Shown here piece by piece: positions 34,894 to 47,657 of a stretch of 64,000 nt of DNA (the stretch's first letter is position 1; the number at the start of each line of letters is the position of its first letter). The notes beneath the pieces were generated by a model, which worked only from the letters and a program-made list of their open reading frames with translations, was not told the origin of the DNA and made no database searches. Made by a program: the position numbers and the translations under genes. The stretch is from Agapanthus africanus (lineage: Eukaryota; Streptophyta; Magnoliopsida; Asparagales; Amaryllidaceae): the NCBI GenBank assembly GCA_030015575.1, contig CM057339.1, forward strand, positions 770,056,809 to 770,120,808. Direction: 5' to 3'.

Positions 34894-36111
34894 CGTAAAG
34901 ATGAAGAATTCGTGTGGTCAGAAGCTTGCGAACAAGCTTTCGTATAACTCAAGTCAAGGTTGACATCAGCGTTTATTCTCGTAATACCGGACCAATCTGG
35001 AGGTTTTGAAGTGCATTGCGATGCATCCGGTAAGGGATTAGGATGCGTTCTACATCAGCACGGTAATTTTGTAGCTTATACTTCAAGACAGCTGAAAATT
35101 CATGAGCGCAATTATCCGACGCATGATTTGGAGTTGGCAGCCATAATCTTTGCTCTTGAAAATTATAGCAAATTTTTATATATTGTTTTTCTCAAAAATA
35201 AAATTAATGGTAAACCTGGAAAACCATATTTTTGCTAATTTGGGTCTTTCACAAAAATACCATCAACTCCTAAGAATTTATATTTTCATTTAAAATACCA
35301 CGAACTTTGGAAAAATAGTATCTTCTTTAAAATACCCTAAATCTTTCCAAGTTATATTTTTACTAAAATACCATGAACTTTTCTGAATCATAAGTTTTAT
35401 GAAAATGCCATAAACTATTAAAAAAAGTATTTTTAAATTGTGTTATTTTAAATTCCTTACGATTATGTGTCTACAATCCACTTTTAGGGTCCCCAAAAGT
35501 AGGTTGTAGAGACATACTTGTTCCCCAAAAGTGGGTTGTAGAGACATAATCGTAAGGAATTTAAAATAACACAATTTAAAAATACGGTTTTTAATAGTGT
35601 ATAGCATTTTCATAAAAATTATGATTCAGATAAGTTCGTTGTATTTTAGTAAAAATATAACTTGGAAAGATTTAGGGTATTTTAAAGAAAATACTATTTT
35701 TCCAAAGTTCATGGTATTTTAAATGAAAATATAAATTCTTAAGAGTTGATGGTATTTTTGTGAAATACCCAAATTAGCAAAAATATGGTTTTACAGGTTT
35801 ACCATTAATTTTATTTTTGAGAAAAAACAATATATAAAAATTTACTATAATTTTTTGTATAAATTTGACTTGCATGGATTTTTGATGGTATTTTCATGAA
35901 ATTGTAATTCTTTTTTTTGTTTAGAAAACATGGAATATATTATATATTTAAAATAGATGGTTTTATAATATTTATATATAATCATTAAAAATAAAATTTA
36001 TTTATTAAATAGAAAATCACGTTTTTCTTAAAAATTGTATTAAAAATTTCATCGAGATTGTATGCTCCGTGAGGAGTTCTGCATCTCGCTCTACTAGTCC
36101 GAGGATGTGGA
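34894..36111. repeat. Scrambled gypsy fragments with an inverted LTR repeat
   Basis: 34894-35157 is a plus-strand RNase H piece of the gypsy family ([20 protein letters not shown]). From 35158 to about 35490 runs an LTR piece in sense orientation. From about 35500 to 35855 the same LTR stretch runs back in antisense, so the two halves form a large inverted repeat around AAAAGTGGGTTGTAGAGAC. From about 35856 to 36111 a further antisense LTR piece is joined out of order. This is a rearranged LTR, not a simple insertion. Confidence 0.75.
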
Positions 36112-37124
36112 CTCCCCGCTTCCCAGTGTACGGGTAAGGAGACGCGGCAGGGCCGCGACGTATTTACTCAGAAGTAAATACGCTAAGCGTAAATAAGCAA
36201 TATAATAAATGTACATAAGAAATGATAAAAGATATAATTACACAACAACTTTTTATTGATTAAACATTCTTTACAATACAACTGGAAAGTAAATACAATA
36301 CGGGAAGGCGATGCCTAGACAATGGCATATGAACTGAAAGTAAAAGCATATACAAATGAACTAGAGCTCTGGGTCCTCAATGAACTCCTCCAAATCGTCC
36401 TAGCTGGGCTCGATCTCCAGAGAGTCGGGTCCTCCTGACAACATTCCAAAGAAAGAAGAAATAAAAATGTTGTCAGCGAACAATCGCTCGGTAAGTCTCA
36501 AGAGATAAAGAAGAATAGATAGAGAATAGAACATGTAAAGTATATATGGTTATGTTTGTTATGTTAACGCAGTTGTTTGTAGTTTGGTACAGAATGTGCC
36601 AGTGTATACGAGAGGAGTCCAATTTACCCCGTGGACTATGGTATATGGAGTACAAGGCCCCGTCAAAACCCACGGGACAATGGCAACGGATATTCAGGTT
36701 AGGTGTATTAAAGTGACCGTCTCGTGCCACTTTTAACACATTCCGTACTAGTCCACCCCTTTAAAACCCCATAATGTTTTATTGTTTTGTTAATAGATGA
36801 TTTGCAGATATAAGTCTTGCCGAAACCATGATATCAATTGTTCATATAAACGGATAGTCATGTAGACAAGTCAATGTATATCCATGGTTCGGTCAGATCA
36901 AGTCATGTTGATATTGATTGTATTCTGGTATTCATGTTTCAAGTTCCAGTATATATGGATTCATGTTGTATTGGAGTTATATTTGGATTGTATTCATATT
37001 TAAATTGTTTTCGGATTAGACTGAGACTCAGATTGAGTCAGACACTTTAAACATATTTGAGTCCTGAATTAGGTTTAGGAGTCATCGGTAACTGCTGCAC
37101 ATGGACGGCAGGATTTGTGACTTT
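36112..37124 (-). repeat. Gypsy LTR end piece interrupted by copia F1
   Basis: It matches the first kilobase of LTRs A and C read from the CCCCGCTTCCCAG end, including the acidic mini-frame at 36361-36432. It stops at GTGACTTT, where the copia LTR begins at 37125. The same stop occurs at 47657. Confidence 0.85.
36361..36432 (-). other. Conserved acidic mini-frame, 36.4 kb copy
   Basis: A 72-nt minus-strand frame ending in TAG with the EIEPS and EDPEL motifs, equal in length to the copies in A, C and D. Confidence 0.45.
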
Positions 37125-39181
37125 TGTAAGGATTCTTTAGCACCTTGCTTAGGGCTAGGGTTGCATCACACATGCTATAACAAAAATTTAGGGGGTGCTA
37201 AACAATTCTAACCATGAATCGAACTAGAAAGTTAGGGTAACAACTAATTGTATCACATACAAACTAGTGTCTAACACTAAGTGAAGTGAATACAACCTTT
37301 GTAGACATCTTTTCTTGACTTCTTGGATCCTTGAGAGTTTGAACTGGCTCGCTAGAGACCTTCCAAGTCCACGATTATCCATCCGAAGTCCTTTGCTCAA
37401 AGCTCCTTACTTCACTTGATCAATAAGGAAGTGGAGCTAACACTCTAAACTAATGGGCTAAACTAGTATAGAATGATGATGTGGTTTGTTTTCTCACATC
37501 AAAACCCTTTCTTTTTATCTCACTCACTCACTAGAAATCTCAAGAGAGCATGAGAGATGAGGAAGAAGAAGATGACAAGCTTGAGCTCATTTGTGATAAT
37601 GATAATTCTCAAGATAAATGAGAAAATGAAATTAGATATATGAGTCATACCCATATCCAAACCATGGTTAATAAATATCTAGATATTTTCATATGTGAGT
37701 TAAATAGCAAATGAAATTAAACCATGGTTTTACTTTGGTCAAGTAAAGAATAGTGATGAAGAAAAATCAACTATGATTTAATCATTTCTTTTTCTCAATA
37801 ATGAAAACACATATATGTATTTATCTACTATGTGAGTCTTGCATTGCCATCTTTAGTGTATCAATAACCATGACACACATGTATGCATGTATGTATGCAT
37901 TCACATCAACATGTGTATGTGCATACATGCACACACATCCAAATAGAAAATGTTTATATAAATGAGATAAAAGTCAATATTAAATCAACACTTGATTTAA
38001 TAAACCGGTCATATCTCATACAACCCGACCAATAGAAAACGCTCGATTAAAATACGGTATCATATACTCGCATTTAATCGAGCTCCCGCGCATATCTCAT
38101 ATGCACACCACATCGTTTCGCCTGAGCTAGGAAACTCCTGTGTGGGACTCTAAGACTCGTCAATACGCCGGCAGTAGTTGATGATCACATCAAACACGCA
38201 CAAGCCGCAAGCGGTCAGCTAAACGTAACGGCCACTCGGGTATTGAGCGATCAAAAGAAAAACAAGCGAACCTGTCAAAATTCCCTTCGAGCCAACTGGC
38301 AACACTCCGTACTGTCCGGTCTCTTCGTCAGATATGCTGCATATCGTGTCTAGGGATGGAATCGTCGACCCCAATAACTTAATAAGTCATGTCGGTGTAT
38401 GGCTCATAACAGATCGAGAAACTACTGATAACACTTATCAGTAAATCTCAGCAGCCATGGCTAGGGACTTCCTGTTATAGCCAATCGAGCATAGCACAAC
38501 ATCAACTCCCAATACCGGGAGAGACGAAACCCCTCCTATCGCTCATTGCCTCCATGTGCCTCGGGACTGTACCCAAAATCCACCTGTTTGCACGACTCAG
38601 TAGAGCCGTGGTAGGGTGGAGATCAAAGTACGGTGGGAAGACACACAAGACTCTATGACGATCTCGGGCCTACAGACTAACCTGTACCAGTGTCACCTGA
38701 GAACTGCTATCCGATGTGAGATATAATACCACATAGGAGTTCACGGCGAGTCCGTTCAGTGTACCCAGTCTCACAGAGCACCCGTATACAATCTTTGGTG
38801 TCACCACACCAGATGGATATAGGATCATTCATCGCCCATCATATGGGAAAAGAATGGTATACGCTAATCTACTCTGGAATATCGATGCCCTGTCTCGATA
38901 CACCCATGACTAGGAACATTTCAAGGATATGCTTATAAACTACACATGCCCCACTAGTATGATCCACATCATAATCCCAGTAGTCAAGCAAATATCCTAA
39001 GGGTTTTATTAACATGTATCAAATGAGTAAAAACATGATCAAGTGAACATATCAAGATAAAGAGTAACCAGATAACATACTATCATGTCGAGCAAGACTG
39101 TCCTCTGAATATACATATATATACACATTCCAGTACATACACTATCATATAATGTCCTCTAGGGCATACATATATGCAACA
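37125..39181 (-). repeat. 3' LTR of copia F1 (2,057 bp)
   Basis: On the minus strand it starts TGTTGCATATATG (39181) and ends GAATCCTTACA (37125). It contains a hairpin with the core TCA-ACACT-TGA near 37982-38001, the same core as in E and G. Confidence 0.88.
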
Positions 39182-39195
39182 ATCTCCCACTTGCA

Positions 39196-41021
39196 CTAAG
39201 GCCAATTATTGGCGTATCTCATACCCAACATCTCAAAAAGTCGCTCATGCTGCGGCTGAGGGAGGGCCTTGGTGAATGGATCCGCAGTGTTATTCTTTGT
39301 ATCTACTCTCCTAATCTCGATCTCGTGGCGATCAACTATCTCCCGGATCAAATGATACCGCCTCAGGATGTGTCTGGACTTCTGATGGGACCTGGGCTCT
39401 TTGGCCAATGCTATAGCCCCATTATTGTCATAATTCAATGGTATTGGATCAATAATGGTTGAAACTACTCCTAGCTCCGAGATGAACTTCCTCATCCAGA
39501 CGGCTTCCTTGGCAGCATCATTTGCAGCAATGTACTCAGCTTCCATCGTAGAGTCTGTAACGGTGTCCTGTTTGGAACTCTTCCAACTCACCGTCCCTCC
39601 GTTGAAGGTAAATGTAAACCCTGAGATAGACTTGTTGTCATCCTTATCACTCTGGAAGCTCGAATCGGTAAAGGCCTCCATTTGGAGATCCCCGTTACCA
39701 TACACCAAGAACAATTCTTTAGTCCTTCGTAAGTACTTAAGAATGTTCTTCATAGCAGTCCAGTGATTCTCCTCTGGGTTCGATTGATACCTGCTTACTA
39801 CACCTAGTGCATAAGCTACATCAGGGCGTGCACACAACATCGCATACATTATTGATCCTACGGCTGAAGCGTAGGGATAATGCTCATGCGAGTCTCTTCA
39901 CCAGACTTTGGGCAAAAGTCCTTGGAGAGAGTGACTCCATGGCAAGCAGGTAAGGCACCCCGCTTGGAGTCTTCCATACTAAATCTTTTTAGGATGGTGT
40001 TGATGTATTTGATTTGGGACAAGCCCAATAACCGTTTGGATCTATCCCTATAGATCCTTATGCCCAATATGTATGTGGCATCACCCAGGTCCTTCATGGA
40101 GAACCTTTGTGATAAGAATGATTTGACCGACTGTAGCATAGGAATGTCATTTCCTATCAGAAGAATGTCATCCACGTACAATACGAGGAATGCGACAGTT
40201 CTCCCTACAGTCTTCTTATAAACACAAGGTTCATCTGGATTTTTGACGAAATCAAACTCTTTGATAACATCATCAAAACAGATGTTCCAACTCCGTGATG
40301 CCTGTTTTAATCTATAAATGGATTTAAGCAACATACATGCTTTCCCGCTGTTCCCACTATCAATGAAGCCCTCTGGCTGATCTATATAAACGCATTCTTC
40401 TAAATCACCATTTAGAAATGCCATTTTAACGTCCATCTGCCAGATTTCATAGTCGTAGTGAGCAGCAATAGTAAGTAGGATTCGAATGGATTTAAGCATG
40501 GCTACGGCAGAAAAAGTTTCGTCATAGTCCAGACCTGGTCTTTGACGAAATCGTTTTGCCACAAGCCTTGCTTTATAGATCTCCACATGCCCATCTACAC
40601 CGATCTTTCTCATAAAAATCCATTTGCACCCTACGGGTTTTACCCCAGAGGGTACAACATCCAAAGTCCATACATTGTTGGTGTACATAGACTCCATTTC
40701 GAATCTCATGGCATCCAGCTACTTCACAGAGTCACCACTTGTGATAGCTTACTGAAAACTGGTATGGTCATCATCATCCATGACGCAATCTTCTCTATCA
40801 CCATCAATGAGAAAACCGTAGTATCTTTCCGGTGGGCGAGAAGTCCTACCAGATCTACGGAGTGGCTGAGGTTCAAAAGATTCTGTTGCAACATCAGGTT
40901 CAACCAAGTTGTCATTTGTAACTTGTGTTTCTAGAACCTCTTCTAGATCTACCACATTGCCATCAGTATCATTTGGAAAAATCTCATTTTCTAAAAATGT
41001 GGCATGTTGAGAAACAAACAC
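39196..41021 (-). pseudogene. Copia pol remains of F1
   Basis: Reverse transcriptase near 39860-40710 shows MDVKMAFLNGDLEECVY and LYVDDILLIGND. RNase H near 39196-39850 shows DSTMEAEYIAANDAAKEAVW and ILRRYHLIREIVDR. A linker lies near 40750-41021. Motifs and the GTGGGAGATTGTT end fit the Angela/TAR/Tork side of the plant copia tree. Fossil, with a few breaks. Confidence 0.82.
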
Positions 41022-41085
41022 TTTTTGTTCCTCCTTGTGGTAGAATAGATATCCAAACGAATAGTGATGAAGAATAGTGATGAAG

Positions 41086-44000
41086 CAAATCCGTGGACGG
41101 GTATGATGCCGAGTTCACTATGTTGAGCAGGTAAGATATGTCTCAAATATCCAATTTTCGAATGTCACATACTACACAGCTAACACAAGACCGTAACAGG
41201 TTTGCAGCACACCTCATACCGACTGCTGAGATCAGGGCTAGAAGATTTCAGCAAGGGTTGGACCCGGAGATCCAAGCTGCATTAGCTACAGGGGATTTCC
41301 CAACCTATAATTTGGCTTTGAAGTCTGCCCGTCGATGTGAGGCAGTGGTGAAGAAGAAGGGCAGACCTCAATCTGCCAGTGTGAAGCGCCCTGCTACTCA
41401 GATAGCAGGAGGAGCCTCTTCCAGGCCACCGTTTTTACCCAGGAGACCGTGAGTACCAAATAACCGGCCCGATCCAGACTTTTGTTTTTACTGCGAAAGA
41501 AATGGACACATGGAGAAGGATTGTAGGCGTGCTAATTGCCTCTGCTTAGTCTGTGGCTCATCCACACATGATATTGGGTCTTGTCCTCACAGACTCAATC
41601 AGAATCAGGCACCCAGACCAGCTATCACCAATCTACAGCGGCCAGTTATCCAGGCACCTGCTCCACGACTCGCTCTCCCTGCACCACCTCCTCGCGGACC
41701 ACCGACTGCACCTCCTCCTCGTCAGTTCCATCAAGCCCAACGGAACGTACCTCAAGGACAGAGGAACGGCCAAAGGAATGCTCTTCCAGCAAGGAGGAAT
41801 GTACCAAGACGATAGGCTTTTACAATGACTATGGAAGAAGCTGAGGCAACTGGCCAAGTCATCACTGGTAACACTTTCTTTTCAAGCTTTCTTTCAGTCT
41901 ACATACCTACATACATATTTTTCCCCTATACCTAAAACCTATCTCACACAATTTAGGTACAATCTTAGTAGCCTCTTTACCTGCTTTAGCACTCTTCGAT
42001 ACTGGAGCATCTCATTGCTTTATGTCGCAACGGTTCGTCCGAACTCATGCGATTCCAATCAAACCGCTCGTATCCAGCTGGAATGTCAGTTCAAGGAACG
42101 GCGTTCTAAAGGCAACTATGGGATCGACATGTGTCCAGTGGCTGTCTGCAGCAGAGAATTTATGCCGACTTCAAGGTGCTAGACATACCAAACTTTGAGG
42201 TAGTTTTGGGTATGGATTGGCTCGGAACTTTCTACGCTACCATCGACTGTCGTCAAAAGAGGGTAGTGTTCGAGATTCCAGAGCATCCGGTCTTTTATTT
42301 CAAAAGTGGAGACCGTACCCTGGAGCCTAGCACATACAAAGCAAAACCGAAGAAGGATGTGATTGCAACTCTACAAGCGGAGGAAGGATCAAAGCCAGAA
42401 GTAGTTCGAGAGTTCGACGATGTATTTCCTGAAGACATCAGGTTTGCCTCCCGATCGAGCTCTTGGATTCTGTATTGATTTAGTACCTGTAGAACAACCG
42501 GTGATCAAAGCACCATATCGCCTAAGTCCTGAAGGTTTGAAAGAGATCCGCACTCAGTTGAACGAATTATTGAAGAAAGGATGGATCCGTCCCAGCACTT
42601 CGAGTTGGGGATCGCCGGTTGTACTTGTAAAGAAGAAGGAAGGTTCATATCGAATGTGCATTGATTATAGAGCTCTGAACGAAGTCACTATCAAGAACAA
42701 GTATCCGCTACCACGCATCGACGACCTGTTCGATCAGCTCTGTGGATCTTGTGTTTTCTCTAAATTAGATCTTCGTTCGGGTTATCATCAGGTGAAGGTC
42801 AAGGAATCTGATATCCACAAAACGGCTTTCAGAACTCGTTATGGACATTACGAATTTCTTGTGATGCCATTTGGAGTGACCAACGCACCGGCGATATTCA
42901 TGAACCTTATGAATCAAGTTTTCCAGGAGTACTTAGACAGGTTTGTTGTCATCTTCATCGACGACATCCTGGTGTATTCTAAAAGTCGGAAAGAACATGT
43001 CGTGCACCTACGAATTGTCCTGGAAACTTTACGACAACATCAATTATATGCCAAGTACAGCAAGTGCGAGTTTTGGCTAGATCAAGTCGGTTTTCTTGGA
43101 CATATTGTATCAGGCGATGGAATCTCTGTAGATCCAGCTAAAGTAGCAGCAGTAAGCGAATGGCCGACACCGAAATCAGTGAAGGACATTCGAAGCTTCT
43201 TGGGATTAGCAGGATATTACAAAAGGTTTATTGAAGGATTTTCGAAGATTGCAGCACCCCTGACCAAGCTCACGCGTAAAGATGAAGAATTCGTGTAGTC
43301 AGAAGTATGCGAACACGGTTTCGTAGAACTCAAGTCAAGGTTGACATCATCGCCTATTCTCGTAATACCGGACCAATCTGGAGGTTTTGAAGTGCATTGT
43401 GATGCATCTGGTAAGGGATTAGGATGTGTTCTACATCAGCACGGTAAGGTTGTAGCTTATGCTTCATGACAGCTGAAGATTCATGAGCGCAATTATCCGA
43501 CGCATGATTTGGAGTTGGCAGCCATAATCTTTGCTCTTAAGATTTGGCACCATTATTTTCTTAAAGAACGCGTGAACATATACACAGATCACAAGAGTAT
43601 GAAATATGTGTTTACCCAGAAAGAGTTGAATATGCGGTAGAGAAGATGGTTAGAATTGATGGCGAACTTCGACATCAACCTGCAATATCACCCAGGGAAG
43701 GTGAATGTAGTACCTGATGCACTTAGTCGCCAACCATTATCTATGAATCTCACCGCACAGTGGAAACTTCAACAAGAGTTGCATCTGATGGAGATTGAAG
43801 TGATCATACCAGGTAACGCTTCAAGTTTGATGAACTTACAAGTTCAATCTACCATTGTCAATCAGATCAAAGCAGCTCAAGCAAGTGATGCTAAGTTGCA
43901 AAAGATCAGAGAACAAGTGGAGAATGGACTTAGAACAGACTTCATCATCCATGAAGATGGATCTTTGAGATACGGCAGCAGGTTGTGTGTACCAAAAGAT

Positions 44001-45265
44001 TCTGTGCGAGAAGAGTTGATGAAGGAAGCTCACAGCTCTCCTTATTCAGTACATCCTGGAGGTACCAAGATGTACAAAGATCTGCGTCAAAATTACTAGT
44101 GGAATGGAATGAAGCGTGAAGTAGCCAGAAGCGTCGCTAAATGCTTGGTGTGTCAGCAGGTAAAGGCTGAACATCACAGGACAGCTGGGTTACTTCAACC
44201 GTTACCGATCCCGGAATGGAAGTGGCAACACATCATAATGGATTTCGTGATTGCACTTCCTCGCAGCACGAACGGTAACGATGCGGTATGGGTTATTGTG
44301 GATCGACTCACAAAGTCGACCCACTTTATCCCATTTCGAGTTGGCCAATCTACTGAGACACTAGCAAAGAAGTACATGGAGGTAAGAATCTAAGTAAAAT
44401 TTAAATCTTCAATAAGTACTATCTCTGGTACCCATGAACTCATGCAGGAAATCGTGAGATTACATGGAGTACCGTTTGCATTGTCTCCGATCGTGATACC
44501 AGATTCCGATCGTAATTTTGGCAGAGTCTGCAAGTTAGCTTGGGAACAAGTCTGAACTTCACCACAGCTTATCATCCACAAACAGATGGTCAGTTTGAGC
44601 GAACTATTCAGATATTGGAGGATATGCTAAAAGTGTGTATGCTAGACTTCAGAGGATCGTGGGAAGATCACCTACATCTCGTGGAGTTTTCATACAACAA
44701 CAACTACCAAGCAAGTATAAGAATGACACCTTTTGCAGCGCTCTATGGAAGGAAGTGTCGATCGCCATTAAGTTGGGATGACATTGGAGATAGAGAACTT
44801 CTTGGACCTGAGATGATAGTAGCAACTGTTAATGTGGTTCGTACCATCAAGGAAAGAATGCGCATAGCCCAGGATCGACAGAAGCACTGGGCTGATGCAA
44901 AGCGCCGTCACTTGGAGTTCCAACCGGAAGAATATGTATTTTTGAAGATATCTCCGAACCGTAGAGCGATTCATTTTGGAAGACGGGGTAAATTAAGTCC
45001 GAGATATATTGGACCGTTCGACATACTCGAACGAGTCAGAGAAGTGGCGTATCGCTTGGCACTTCCACCCTCATTGGAAGGAGTGCGCAACGTGTTCCAC
45101 ATATCCCAGTTCCGAAAATATGTGAGCGATCCCGGCCATATCCTTGATCACTCCGAGCTCACTGTACAGACGAATCTATCTTGTGAGCAACAACCCGTTG
45201 AAATTCTGGACAGAAAGGTAAAGTCACTTAGGAACAAGGAAGTAAACTTGGTCCGAATAATGTGA
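41086..45265 (+). pseudogene. gag-pol remains of gypsy element D
   Basis: The gag zinc knuckle lies near 41480-41610, protease near 41980-42420, reverse transcriptase near 42420-43260 with [12 protein letters not shown], RNase H near 43330-43640, integrase near 43850-45050 and the chromodomain-like tail near 45180-45265 (QPVEILDRKVKSLRNKE). This tail is the clearest chromodomain-type end in the window and supports the Tekay assignment. The 66-bp intron-like segment is at 44382-44447. Fossil, broken in several places. Confidence 0.86.
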
Positions 45266-45877
45266 AGAAAGGATTCTCCAGGAGAATTAACGTGGGAACG
45301 TGAGGATAACATGCGTGCAAGGTACCCTTTCTTATTTGTAAATTAGTCCTTATATAATTGTAAATTTCGAGGACAAAATTATTTCAAGGAGGGTAGATTG
45401 TAATGACTGTGTACCCTAGAAATGTAATAAAAATGTCTTATAATTTTTTTCGAGGTCAAAACAATTATTTTACTATTTCTATTGGTAGAAAACACTTTAA
45501 AATTATTTTTCCATGATTAAAATAAATTAATATGATTTTTAGGAATTTTTAGGAATTTTTGGGAATTTTTAAGAATTTAAATGTTTTTTTTATCGAAGGG
45601 AATTTTTTTTATAACCGACAAGAAGATCTATTTTAGACCAAATTTGGTTGCAAAAGATATAAAATATCAAAACACATTTTATATAATTTTTCTAGATTTT
45701 CAAAATATTTTTTACTATCTTAAAATAATTTTTAGAAGCCAAAAACAATTTTTAAAACATTTTTAAATATTAAAAATAATTTTATTTTATTTTTTTGAGC
45801 TGGAATAAATCTAGACCGTCAGATTTAAAAACCAACGGTCCAGATTCTGCCGACAGTTTTTTTAAATAAAAGAAAAG

Positions 45878-45879
<2 letters not shown>

Positions 45880-45942
<63 letters not shown>
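45880..45942. repeat. (TA)n microsatellite in LTR D
   Basis: About 31 uninterrupted TA units, the longest of the four LTR copies (the others are about 22-59 bp). It lies just upstream of palindromic GTTGGATCAACGATCCAAC. Confidence 0.95.
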
Positions 45943-45944
<2 letters not shown>

Positions 45945-46130
45945 CATCTTTAATCTGGACCGTTGGATCAACGATCCAACGGTCAAGAATCACTCACACC
46001 AACCTCAGCCGGGTCCCACGTCAGTTCACACGTGATTTTATGTGGGCCGGTGGATCTGGTCGTTCAACGGTCGGATCTGATCGGCTACTGTAGCAGTTTG
46101 AAAAAAAAAGTTTTTAATCCCAGAAATCCC

Positions 46131-46139
46131 TATAAATAG
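46131..46139 (+). promoter_or_regulatory. TATA box in LTR D
   Basis: TATAAATAG, preserved at the same LTR position in all four elements. Confidence 0.55.
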
Positions 46140-46627
46140 CTCTGAACTTCTAAAATTCACCATAAACTATCTGTTCGACACGAAAATCGCAAAACAATTT
46201 CAGAGCTTCTTCTTTGAGTCCTCTACACTCTATACCAAGCCTCAAAGGCATAAAAATTCTCGGCTTCAAGATATCTTTTTTCTCGTACAACCCGACGTTC
46301 ACCGACTTTTATTTTCCTAAATCATTTCAGGTAAGATCTTTCAACATTTGACCCCTTATTATCTTCATAATTAAAATATCTATCTGTGAAAAAAATTCAT
46401 GGACCTAATTATGATGTTTTAACTGTATTATCTATTTTACGAGTTTTGACGATTAAAAACGATATTAAACTCTAATAATATAACGAACTTTTAGCAGTTA
46501 TCCTTCACGATAAAATCACGGGGTAACGGACAACCCGGATTCATGCTTGGAAATATTGAACTAAGTCATAAGGCGATTATCATGACCGTGACAACTTTTG
46601 CAGGAATAAATGTAATTATTCTACGGT

Positions 46628-47657
46628 CATGCCCCGCTTCCCAGTGTACGGGTAAGGAGGCGCGGCAGGCCCGCGTCGTATTTACTCGGTAGTAAATACA
46701 TTAAGCGTAAATTAGGAATATAATAAATGTACACAAGAAATGGTAAAAGATATAATTAAACAACAACTTTTTATTGATTAAACATTCTTTACAATACAAC
46801 TGGAAAGTAAATACAATACTGGAAGGCGATGCCTAGACAATGGCATATGAACTGAAAGTAAAAGCATATACAAATGAACTAGAGCTCTGGGTCTTCAATG
46901 AACTGCTCCAAATCGTCCTGGCTGGGCTCGATCTCCAGAGAGTCAGGTCCTCCTGAAAACATTCCAAAGAAAGAAGAAATAAGAAAGTTGTCAGCGAACA
47001 ATCGCTCGGCATGTCTCAAGAGATAAAGAAGAATAGACAGAGAATAAAACATGTAAAGTATATATGGTTATGTTTGTTATGTTAACGCAGTTGTTTGTAG
47101 TTTGATACAGAATGTGCCAATGTATACGAGAGGAGTCCAACTTACCCCGTAGACTATGGTGTAGGGAGTACAAGGCCCGTCAAAGCCCACGGGACAATGG
47201 TAATGGATATTCAGATTAGGTGTATTAAAGTGACCGTCTCGTGCCACTTTTAACATATTCCGTACCAGTCTACCCCTTTAAAACCCCATAATGTTTTATT
47301 GTTTTGTTAATAGATGATTTGTAGATGTAAGTCTTGCGGAAACCATGATATCAATTGTTCATGTAAACGGATAAAGATATAAATGCATAGTCATGTAGAT
47401 AAGTCAATGTATATCCATGGTTCGGTCAGATCAAGTCATGTTGATATTGATTGTATTCTGGTATTCATGTTTCAAGTTCTAGTATATATGGATTCATGTT
47501 GTATTGGAGTTATATTTGAATTGTATTCATGTTTAAATTGTTTTCGGATGAGACTGAGACTCAGATTGAGTTAGACACTTTAAACAGATTTGAGTCCTGA
47601 ATTAGGTTTAGGAGTCATCGGTAACTGCTGCACATGGACGACAGGATTTGTGACTTT
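46628..47657 (-). repeat. Third gypsy LTR, left piece (X3)
   Basis: It starts at CATGCCCCGCTTCCCAG fused to the cut LTR D, with the same join as between LTRs B and C. It runs as a minus-oriented LTR to GTGACTTT at 47657, where the F2 solo LTR is inserted. It resumes at 60184. The acidic mini-frame is at 46879-46950. Confidence 0.86.
46879..46950 (-). other. Conserved acidic mini-frame, 46.9 kb copy
   Basis: A 72-nt minus-strand frame with EIEPSQDDLEQFIEDPEL and TAG, behind an acceptor-like TTTTCAG. Confidence 0.45.

Larger units (their letters stand above)
37125..41070 (-). mobile_element. Truncated Ty1/copia element F1, fossil
   Basis: On the minus strand it has the 3' half of pol (part of integrase tail, reverse transcriptase, RNase H), a purine-rich tract (GTGGGAGAT) and a 2.06 kb LTR. 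Everything upstream of the integrase tail is missing. The right edge meets gag of gypsy D near 41070-41086, in a stretch with the repeated phrase GAATAGTGATGAAG that also occurs inside the F LTR. It belongs to the same copia lineage as E and G. The left flank ACTTT (37120-37124) equals the target duplication of F2. Broken, with a few breaks. Confidence 0.8.
41086..46627 (+). mobile_element. Ty3/gypsy element D (Tekay-like chromovirus), fossil
   Basis: The plus-strand order is gag (start missing), protease, reverse transcriptase, RNase H, integrase, chromodomain-like tail, purine-rich tract (AAGGAGGGTAGAT) and a 3' LTR cut after 1.23 kb. It is a near twin of B ([23 protein letters not shown]). 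The 5' LTR and gag start are replaced by the copia F1 junction. Broken, with perhaps seven breaks. Confidence 0.85.
45399..46627 (+). repeat. Truncated 3' LTR of gypsy element D
   Basis: It begins TGTAATGACTGTG and is cut at TTCTACGGT, exactly where LTR B is cut. It holds a 63-bp (TA)n tract at 45880-45942 and a TATA box at 46131-46139. Confidence 0.87.
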
